From: Reyranella sp.
GTDB lineage: Bacteria > Pseudomonadota > Alphaproteobacteria > Reyranellales > Reyranellaceae
NCBI GenBank assembly: GCA_030679805.1
Contig: JAUXST010000271.1
Location: forward strand, 1-10,760
Direction of reading: 5' to 3'
Length of the DNA: 10,760 nucleotides
In this document: one piece after another, positions 6,376 through 10,760 of the stretch
How positions within the stretch are numbered: position 1 is the first letter of the stretch
Layout: every line of letters starts with the position of its first letter
Notes under the pieces: generated by a model
What the model saw: the letters and a program-made list of their open reading frames with translations, nothing else
Told to the model about the DNA's origin: nothing
Database searches by the model: none
Program-made: the position numbers and the translations under genes

Positions 6376-6540
6376 GATGGAAGGTCCTCCCCGGCGAATA
6401 TTTCCACCGCAAATATTCGCACCGGCGACAGTTGCGGAACAACCATTTCCTCATGAGGGCATTAACGCTTCCTCTCTTCGCGCCATGCGCCGGATGGTCT
6501 AGTCTCCGCGCCAATTCAATCCTCTTCGGGAGACACCGAA
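6376..6540. promoter_or_regulatory. Divergent control region between the DUF1993 operon and the YfcG-like GST
   Basis: These 165 bases, more AT-rich than the genes around them, separate two divergent transcription units. They contain a perfect 10-bp inverted repeat (6394-6420), a short perfect palindrome CCTCATGAGG (6449-6458), the Shine-Dalgarno GGGGAGG for the DUF1993 gene (6392-6386), and GGGAGA (6528-6533), seven bases before the GST ATG. I could not choose a confident -35/-10 pair. Confidence 0.5.
6394..6420. repeat. Perfect 10-bp inverted repeat, candidate operator or leader hairpin
   Basis: GCGAATATTT (6394-6403) and AAATATTCGC (6411-6420) are exact reverse complements separated by seven bases (CCACCGC). 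The 27-base size and the AT-rich arms in a GC-rich setting fit a dimeric regulator's binding site. The repeat starts two bases upstream of the DUF1993 Shine-Dalgarno, so it could instead be an mRNA hairpin beside the ribosome-binding site. Confidence 0.62.
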
Positions 6541-7254
6541 ATGATCGACCTTCACTACTGGCCGACGCCGAACGGCTGGAAGATTTCCATCATGCTCGAG
6601 GAATGCGGCCTGCCCTACAAGCTGGTGCCGGTGAACATCGGCACGGGCGAGCAGTTCAAGCCCGAGTTCCTGGCGATCAGCCCCAACAACCGCATGCCGG
6701 CGATCGTCGATCACGAACCGCCGGGCGGTGGCGCCGCCGTCACGGTCTTCGAGTCGGGCGCGATCCTGCAGTACCTCGCCGAGAAGGCGGGCAAGTTTCT
6801 CCCGAAGGACCTGCGCGGCAAGTACGAGGTGCTGCAGTGGGTCAACTGGCAGATGGGCGGCCTGGGTCCGATGGCGGGGCAGGCGAACCACTTCAACATG
6901 TATGCGCCGCAGTTCACACCGCTTGAGCAGCTCACCTACGGCCAGGCCCGCTACAGCAACGAGGTTAACCGCCTGTTCGGCGTGTTGAACAAGCGGCTGG
7001 CCGACCGGTCGTTCGTGGCCGGCGACTATTCGATCGCCGACATGGCGATCTGGCCGTGGATCGTGGGCTTCAAGAACTTCGGGCAGAAGCTGGAAGACTT
7101 CCCGAACCTCCAGAAGTGGTTCGAGGAGATGGGCAAGCGGCCCGCCGTGGTGAAGGGCAAGGCCGCCGGCGCCGAGCTGCGTCCGACGCCCGGCATCAAC
7201 ACCGAGGAGCAGCGCAAGATCCTGTTCGGCCAGACGGCGTCCGTCGTCCGTTAG
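6541..7254 (+). CDS. yfcG: YfcG-like nu-class glutathione S-transferase / disulfide reductase
   Basis: This 237-residue protein closely follows E. coli YfcG. It has MIDLHYWPTPNGWK with the diagnostic TPNG at 9-12 (T9 and N11 are the residues that contact bound glutathione in YfcG), ISIMLEECGLPY, the cis-proline loop SPNNRMPAIVD (47-57), VFESGAILQYLAEK (69-82), then WQMGGLGPMAGQANHF and YSIADMAIWPW in the helical domain. Nu-class enzymes hold two glutathione molecules and act mainly as glutathione-dependent disulfide reductases or peroxidases with little classic transferase activity. Compared with the paralogue at 10023 it has about 30 extra C-terminal residues. The start is supported by GGGAGA at 6528-6533. 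Its TAG stop overlaps the stop of the convergent WYL regulator. Confidence 0.92.
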   Translation: MIDLHYWPTPNGWKISIMLEECGLPYKLVPVNIGTGEQFKPEFLAISPNNRMPAIVDHEPPGGGAAVTVFESGAILQYLAEKAGKFLPKDLRGKYEVLQWVNWQMGGLGPMAGQANHFNMYAPQFTPLEQLTYGQARYSNEVNRLFGVLNKRLADRSFVAGDYSIADMAIWPWIVGFKNFGQKLEDFPNLQKWFEEMGKRPAVVKGKAAGAELRPTPGINTEEQRKILFGQTASVVR

Positions 7255-8228
7255 CCGTAGAGCCGCACGATCTCCCGCGCCGCCTTCGCCAGGCGGCGCC
7301 GGAGCGCCACCGGCTTCAGCACCTCCGCGTCGCTGCCCAGCCGCAGGAGATCGACGGCCGCCTGATCGATCGATTCGATCGGAATGGTGACGCGCACCCA
7401 ACCATCCTTCTCCGGCGGCCCGGCGCTCTCGCGGGCCGCCTGCTGGACGGCGGTGCCCAGCGCGTCGAGCCTTTCGAGGCCTTGCGGCGAGAGGCGAAGG
7501 ACGGCGTCGGCGCGATAGACGCCGATCTCGTAGGCCCGCGTGGAGGTGGTCCAGAAGCGCACCAGGTCGAAGTCTTTGGGTCGCTCGAAGGGCTGGTCGG
7601 TCGCGGCGAGGTCGAGAATGTTGGCGACGCGATAGGTGCGGGTCTGCTCGCCGACCCGGGCGATGGCGTACCAGGTGCCGGCCTTCAGCACGAGCCCGAG
7701 CGGCCTTAGGCGGCGAGTGACCGCACCGGTGCCGCGCTTGTAACGGATGTCGACGCAGGTCTCGTCCCACACCGCCTTGGCGATCGCCGGCAGCAGGCGT
7801 GCGGCGTCGGCGCTGCGGAACCAGTCGACCGGATCGAGATGGAAGCGCGCCGCCACCCGCCGCGCGCCCGCCCGCGCGCGCTCCGGCAGGGCCGCCGTCA
7901 GCTTGAGCTGCGCCGTCGCGAGCACGTCGGCCAGGCCGAGTTCGGCGGCAGGGCCGGGGAGGCCCGCCAGGAACAGCGTTTCTGCCTCGGCGGGCGACAG
8001 TCCGGTGAGGCGGGTGCGGTAGCCGTCGAGCAGCTGGAAGCCGCCGCCCGGCCCGCGGTCGGCATAGACCGGCACGTCGGCCGCGCTCAGCGCGTCGATA
8101 TCGCGATAGATCGTGCGTACCGAGACCTCGAAGGCCTCGGCCAGCACTTCGGCCGTCACGCGGCCGCGGGTTTGCAGCATCATCAGGATCGACAGCAGCC
8201 GGCTCGCACGCATGCCAAAAGATAGCAT
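7251..8228 (-). CDS. YafY-type HTH/WYL-domain transcriptional regulator
   Basis: This 325-residue protein has an N-terminal winged helix-turn-helix: RASRLLSILMMLQTRGRVTA, then VLAEAFEVSVRTIYRDIDAL, where SVRTIYRDI is the recognition helix of the HTH_11/DeoR-like family. YADRGPGGGFQLL forms the wing. A linker and the WYL domain follow (about 155-235), with GTWYAIARVGEQTRTYRVANI in place of the literal W-Y-L, and then the C-terminal extension. WYL domains sense nucleic acid or small ligands, and these regulators commonly control a divergent neighbour and themselves. An SD-like AGGA lies four bases before ATG 8228, but the family usually starts at the next ATG (8213, MRASRLL), which is also possible. 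The divergent DUF1579-like/SnoaL pair is the expected target, through the inverted repeat at 8234-8252. Confidence 0.9.
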   Translation of the reverse strand: MLSFGMRASRLLSILMMLQTRGRVTAEVLAEAFEVSVRTIYRDIDALSAADVPVYADRGPGGGFQLLDGYRTRLTGLSPAEAETLFLAGLPGPAAELGLADVLATAQLKLTAALPERARAGARRVAARFHLDPVDWFRSADAARLLPAIAKAVWDETCVDIRYKRGTGAVTRRLRPLGLVLKAGTWYAIARVGEQTRTYRVANILDLAATDQPFERPKDFDLVRFWTTSTRAYEIGVYRADAVLRLSPQGLERLDALGTAVQQAARESAGPPEKDGWVRVTIPIESIDQAAVDLLRLGSDAEVLKPVALRRRLAKAAREIVRLYG

Positions 8229-8233
8229 TAAAT

Positions 8234-8252
8234 CCTGACGGAAACTGTCAGG
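8234..8252. promoter_or_regulatory. Inverted repeat, likely operator of the WYL regulator
   Basis: CCTGAC (8234-8239) and GTCAGG (8247-8252) are perfect reverse complements with a seven-base spacer. The site begins five bases from the regulator's start and lies 50 bases from the divergent target's start. Its position in the only gap between a YafY-type regulator and a divergent gene makes it the best operator candidate, and it would allow control of both directions. Confidence 0.6.
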
Positions 8253-8301
8253 TATGGCGGGCTACAAGCAGGCCTCTCGCCAGCCCTGCAAGGAGACAGC
8301 C

Positions 8302-8349
8302 ATGCCGACCTCAATGCCAATCTCAACGCCAACCTCAATGCCGACCTCA
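8302..8349 (+). repeat. Four tandem 12-bp repeats at the start of the DUF1579-like gene
   Basis: The units are ATGCCGACCTCA, ATGCCAATCTCA, ACGCCAACCTCA and ATGCCGACCTCA. The first and last are identical, and the middle two differ at two positions each. Being 12 bp, the units keep the reading frame and add four residues (MPTS, MPIS, TPTS, MPTS). Three of them carry an ATG, so the repeat multiplies possible start codons. Confidence 0.85.
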
Positions 8350-8820
8350 GGGGCGGAGCCCAGCGCCGACTTCGATTTCTTCATCGGCGACTGGACCTGC
8401 CGCCACCGCTATCTCACGAAGCGCCTGGCCGGCGGGGCGGACTGGATCGAATTTCCCGGCACCTGCACGATGCAGAAGATCCTGGGCGGCTGGGGAAATT
8501 TCGATCAGAACGAGATCGAGCTGCCGGGCGACCGCTACTTGGGTGCAAGCCTTCGCCTCTACGATCCGGCAGCGGACTGTTGGTCGATCCGTTGGATCGA
8601 CAGCCGCCGGCCCGGCCAGATCACGCCGCCCGTCGTCGGTCGCTTCGACAACGGCGTCGGCATCTTCTACGGCGACGACCGGTTCGGCGAAAAGCCGATC
8701 CGCGTCCGCTTCATCTGGTCCCGTATCACGCGCGGCGCGGTGCGCTGGGAGCAGGCCTTCTCGGCGGACGAGGGCAACAGCTGGGAGACCAACTGGATCA
8801 TGGATTTCACACGGCTGTAG
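8302..8820 (+). CDS. DUF1579-like protein (putative lipocalin-like fold)
   Basis: This 172-residue protein has a low-complexity N-terminus (four MPTS-like units, residues 1-16). The conserved body begins SADFDFFIGDWTCRHRYLTKRL and continues with EFPGTCTMQKILGGWGNFDQN, LRLYDPAADCWSIRWID, GIFYGDDRFGEKPIRVRFIW and NSWETNWIMDFTRL. The FDFFIGDW opening, the repeated beta strands and the ending resemble DUF1579-type proteins, which I take to be small beta barrels; no enzymatic residues can be assigned. ATG 8302 has AAGGAG (8290-8295) six bases upstream and is preferred over an in-frame ATG at 8254, which lies next to the operator. In-frame ATGs at 8314 and 8338 are also possible starts. It is divergent from the WYL regulator and is followed at eight bases by a SnoaL-like gene, so the two form an operon. 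Confidence 0.82.
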   Translation: MPTSMPISTPTSMPTSGAEPSADFDFFIGDWTCRHRYLTKRLAGGADWIEFPGTCTMQKILGGWGNFDQNEIELPGDRYLGASLRLYDPAADCWSIRWIDSRRPGQITPPVVGRFDNGVGIFYGDDRFGEKPIRVRFIWSRITRGAVRWEQAFSADEGNSWETNWIMDFTRL

Positions 8821-8828
8821 GAGCGGGC

Positions 8829-9200
8829 ATGCGAATTTACGATCGAGCCTTCGTCGAAAGGTTTCTCGAGCCATGGAACGCGCACGACGCGGACGGCGCG
8901 ATGGCCATGATGACCGATGATTGTCTCTGGGAGATCACCAGAGGCTCCGAGCCGTACGGCACGCGCATCGAAGGATCGAAGGCGGTTCGCGCGGCGATCG
9001 CCGATGCCTTCCGGGCGATGCCGGACATTCACTATGAACCGGTGTGCTGCAGCTTCGGCCAGGATCTCGTGGTGGTCGAACTGTTGGTGACCGGGACGCT
9101 CGCCGACGGCAGGCGGGCAAAGTTTCAGGCCTGTGACGTCATGAATGTCAGGGGCGGCAAGATATCTGCGAAGCGATCATACCGGAAATTGGTCGAATAA
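8829..9200 (+). CDS. SnoaL/NTF2-like family protein
   Basis: This 123-residue protein has the NTF2-like cone fold pattern. An N-terminal helix (YDRAFVERFLEPWNAHDADGAMAMM) leads to TDDCLWEITRG, then YGTRIEGSKAVRAAIADAFRAMPD and a curved sheet (IHYEPVCCSF, LVVVELLVTGTL, KFQACDVMNVRGGKISAKRSY). The WNAHDADGAMAMMTDD phrase is characteristic of SnoaL-like small-molecule binding or isomerase proteins. No catalytic residue can be named. The start ATG 8829 has AGGAG at 8819-8823, which overlaps the upstream gene's stop codon, so translation is probably coupled to the DUF1579-like gene. A 12-bp hairpin follows 24 bases after the stop. Confidence 0.88.
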   Translation: MRIYDRAFVERFLEPWNAHDADGAMAMMTDDCLWEITRGSEPYGTRIEGSKAVRAAIADAFRAMPDIHYEPVCCSFGQDLVVVELLVTGTLADGRRAKFQACDVMNVRGGKISAKRSYRKLVE

Positions 9201-9224
9201 CGGTGTGCCTCGGCGGCCCTTGAC

Positions 9225-9256
9225 GCTCCGCCGACGGACAACCACGTTGGCGGAGC
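9225..9256. terminator. 12-bp hairpin after the SnoaL-like gene, possible terminator
   Basis: GCTCCGCCGACG (9225-9236) pairs with CGTTGGCGGAGC (9245-9256) over 12 positions with one G-U pair and an eight-base loop. It is followed by CCCCC and not by a U-tract, so it is not a classic rho-independent terminator on either strand. It could be a pause or mRNA-stabilising hairpin, or a binding site upstream of the DUF2076 gene, which starts 34 bases later. Confidence 0.5.
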
Positions 9257-9290
9257 CCCCGCATGGTAGGGAGGGGCAGGAGGCACTGTC

Positions 9291-9971
9291 ATGCAAGGCC
9301 AAGAACGCGACATGATTACCGGCCTGTTCGGACGCATCCAGCAGTTCGAGACGCAGCCGCGCGACCCTGAGGCCGAGGCGTTGATCTTCGGCTCTGTCGC
9401 GCGTCAGCCGGCCGCACCCTATCTGCTGGTGCAGACGGTGCTGGTCCAGGAGCAGGCCCTGAAGGCGGCGCAGGAGCGCATCGCCGAACTCGAGGCCAAG
9501 GCGAATGCGGCACCGGCGGCCGCGACGAGCTTCCTCGGCAGTGCGCCCAAGATCAGCCCCTGGGGTTCGCAAGCTGCGGCAACGGCGCCCAGCCCGGCGG
9601 CGTCACCGGCGCCTGTGCCCGCGACCCGCTCGCCGCTGCAGGCGGCCGTGGCTGCGCCCGCGGCACCCGCAGGGGGCGGCTTCCTGCGCACGGCGATGAT
9701 GACCGCGGCGGGCGTCGCCGGCGGCGCCCTGCTGTTCGAAGGCATTCGCGGCCTGATGGGCAACAATCCCGGACCGTTCGGCCAGGCCGCGGCGGCCCCG
9801 CCGCCGGTACCGGCGCCGCTGGCGGATACCCAGCAGCAGGCCATGGCGCAGGACCAGGGCAATATGGATCAGGCCCAGCTCGATCAAGGCGGGGGGGCTG
9901 ACGACGACTACGACACGGCATCAGACGATTCAGGCTTCGGCGGCGGCGGAGACGACGACAGCTTCGCCTGA
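9291..9971 (+). CDS. DUF2076 domain-containing protein
   Basis: This 226-residue protein fits DUF2076. It has an N-terminal helical module (QERDMITGLFGRIQQFE, then PRDPEAEALIFGSVARQP and APYLLVQTVLVQEQALK), a short coiled-coil segment (about 50-71), and an Ala/Pro-rich low-complexity linker (about 73-127). A Gly/Ala hydrophobic stretch, FLRTAMMTAAGVAGGALLFE (131-150), could be a membrane or oligomer segment, and the tail is Gln-, Asp- and Gly-rich. The family function is unknown; it is often described as periplasmic ligand-binding sensor-like, but no signal peptide is visible here. ATG 9291 has GGAGG at 9279-9283, seven bases upstream. A second in-frame ATG at 9312 is less likely. The gene is followed after 51 bases by a GST gene on the same strand, possibly co-transcribed. 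Confidence 0.88.
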   Translation: MQGQERDMITGLFGRIQQFETQPRDPEAEALIFGSVARQPAAPYLLVQTVLVQEQALKAAQERIAELEAKANAAPAAATSFLGSAPKISPWGSQAAATAPSPAASPAPVPATRSPLQAAVAAPAAPAGGGFLRTAMMTAAGVAGGALLFEGIRGLMGNNPGPFGQAAAAPPPVPAPLADTQQQAMAQDQGNMDQAQLDQGGGADDDYDTASDDSGFGGGGDDDSFA

Positions 9972-9973
9972 GT

Positions 9974-9996
9974 CCGTTCATGGACCCGTTCACGGA
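9974..9996 (+). repeat. Short direct repeat in the leader of the second YfcG-like gene
   Basis: CCGTTCATGGA (9974-9984) and CCGTTCACGGA (9986-9996) differ at one base, with a 12-base period. They lie just after the DUF2076 stop and 12 bases before the Shine-Dalgarno of the next gene. The spacing of about one helical turn would suit a regulator that binds tandem half-sites, but chance or slippage is equally likely. Confidence 0.4.
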
Positions 9997-10022
9997 ATTG
10001 CAACAAAGGGGGAAATACAGAG

Positions 10023-10649
10023 ATGATCGAACTTCACACTTGGGGGACGCCCAACGGCCGCAAGATCTCCATCATGCTCGAGGAGTGCGGGCTGCCCTAT
10101 AGCGTGCACAAGGTCGACATCTCCAAGGGCGAGCAGTTCAAGCCCGAATTCCTGCGCATCAGCCCCAACAACCGCATTCCCGCGATCGTCGATTCCGACG
10201 GTCCGGGCGGCAAGCCTTATAGCCTGTTCGAATCGGGCGCGATCCTGATCTATCTCGCCGAAAAGACGAAGAAGTTCATGCCGGCCGATGCCGCCAAGCG
10301 CTACGACGCGCTGCAGTGGCTGATGTGGCAGATGGGCGGCTTCGGCCCGATGCTGGGTCAGGCGCACCACTTCCTGCGCGCGGCGCCGACCAAGATCGAG
10401 TACGGCATGAAGCGCTACGTCGACGAAGCCAAGCGTCTCTATGGCGTGCTCGACAAGCAGCTCGCGGGCAACGCCTTCGTCGCCGGCGAGGAATACACAA
10501 TTGCCGACATGTCGATCTTCCCGTGGGCGGCGCGCCACGAATGGCACACCGTGAACCTGGCCGACTTCCCCAACGTCAAGCGCTGGTACGACATCGTCAA
10601 CGCCCGCCCCGCCGTGACCAAGGGCATGTCGGTTCCGTATTTGAACTGA
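10023..10649 (+). CDS. yfcG: YfcG-like nu-class glutathione S-transferase, second copy
   Basis: This 208-residue paralogue of the GST at 6541 has MIELHTWGTPNGRK (TPNG again at 9-12), KISIMLEECGLPY, ISPNNRIPAIVD, SLFESGAILIYLAEK, WQMGGFGPMLGQAHHF and EEYTIADMSIFPWAARHEW, followed by FPNVKRWYDIVNARPAV. All the YfcG hallmark segments are present, so a glutathione-dependent disulfide reductase or peroxidase is the best prediction. It lacks the C-terminal extension of the first copy. The start at 10023 follows a GGGGGA (10008-10013) at nine bases. The two copies share runs of identical codons around residues 14-23 and 36-51, which indicates an older duplication that has since diverged. A palindromic intergenic repeat begins 26 bases after the stop. 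Confidence 0.92.
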   Translation: MIELHTWGTPNGRKISIMLEECGLPYSVHKVDISKGEQFKPEFLRISPNNRIPAIVDSDGPGGKPYSLFESGAILIYLAEKTKKFMPADAAKRYDALQWLMWQMGGFGPMLGQAHHFLRAAPTKIEYGMKRYVDEAKRLYGVLDKQLAGNAFVAGEEYTIADMSIFPWAARHEWHTVNLADFPNVKRWYDIVNARPAVTKGMSVPYLN

Positions 10650-10675
10650 TGGACGGGTTGTCTACTCAACAACGA

Positions 10676-10760
10676 CCTCATGCTGAGGAGTGCCCGCAGG
10701 GCGCGTCTCGAAGCATGGGATACGCGGCCCACCCTTCGAGACGGCCGCTACGCGGCCTCC
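10676..10760. repeat. Partial palindromic intergenic repeat element, cut by the window edge
   Basis: The sequence begins CCTCATGCTGAGGAG and then shows a nested palindrome. CGTCTCGAAG (10704-10713) pairs exactly with CTTCGAGACG (10734-10743), and two side hairpins flank this stem: GCCC-gca-GGGC (10692-10702) and GGCCGC-tac-GCGGCC (10743-10757). GGAG (10687-10690) can pair with CTCC (10757-10760), and the outer arm should continue past the window. This branched layout and the CTGAGGAG/GTCTCGAAG words are what I recall of short mobile-like intergenic repeats abundant in Bradyrhizobium and relatives. It contains no coding capacity. Confidence 0.7.

Noticed and set aside
6499..7770. 423-codon open frame on the minus strand across the YfcG-like gene and the 3' part of the WYL regulator
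   Set aside because: It overlaps two well-supported genes, and its translation is low in complexity with no domain, which is the usual result of high GC content.
1..10760. Search for tRNA or rRNA genes, CRISPR arrays, insertion sequences, phage genes, toxin-antitoxin pairs or a multi-gene defence system
   Set aside because: I saw no cloverleaf tRNA, no regular spaced repeats, and no transposase, integrase, nuclease or helicase families; the genes are ordinary metabolic and redox families.

Overview
This window comes from a GC-rich bacterium, most likely an alphaproteobacterium of the Bradyrhizobium/Reyranella kind. The evidence is the strong G/C bias at third codon positions, the protein families present (Tat-exported cyclase, COG0523 GTPase, DUF1993, DUF2076 and several YfcG-like glutathione transferases), and a partial palindromic intergenic repeat at the right edge of a kind I associate with such genomes. 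The genus is an inference and I could not test it. Coding is dense, and no stretch longer than about 170 bases lacks a gene.

Layout. Bases 1-188 hold the 5' end of a glyoxalase-fold (VOC) gene on the minus strand, divergent from a glutathione S-transferase (GST) gene (289-915). A minus-strand pair follows: a COG0523/CobW-type metal-chaperone GTPase (2434-1400) and a small SRPBCC protein (1320-928, start codon uncertain). Divergent from the GTPase is a Tat-exported cyclase-family hydrolase (2553-3635), which ends in a hairpin and a strong rho-independent terminator. Next is an exported serine hydrolase of the beta-lactamase/esterase superfamily (3739-5040). Convergent to it is a two-gene minus-strand operon of a DUF1993 protein and an Asp/Glu racemase-family protein (6375-5114), joined by an ATGA overlap. 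A divergent control region with a perfect 10-bp inverted repeat separates this operon from a YfcG-like nu-class GST (6541-7254).

The right third holds a WYL-domain regulator (8228-7251) that shares overlapping stop codons with the GST. It is divergent from a coupled pair, a DUF1579-like protein and a SnoaL/NTF2-like protein (8302-9200), and a likely operator lies between them. After a 12-bp hairpin come a DUF2076 protein (9291-9971) and a second YfcG-like GST (10023-10649). The window ends inside the palindromic repeat.

Taken together this looks like an ordinary chromosomal region for redox and detoxification work and small-molecule hydrolysis, with small regulatory modules. I see no phage, transposase, CRISPR, toxin-antitoxin or recognisable defence genes, and no convincing new multi-gene system. 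The points most worth a second look are small in scale: an apparent AUA start, several clean inverted repeats in control regions, a 12-bp minisatellite at a start codon, and active-site variants in the cyclase and the racemase.
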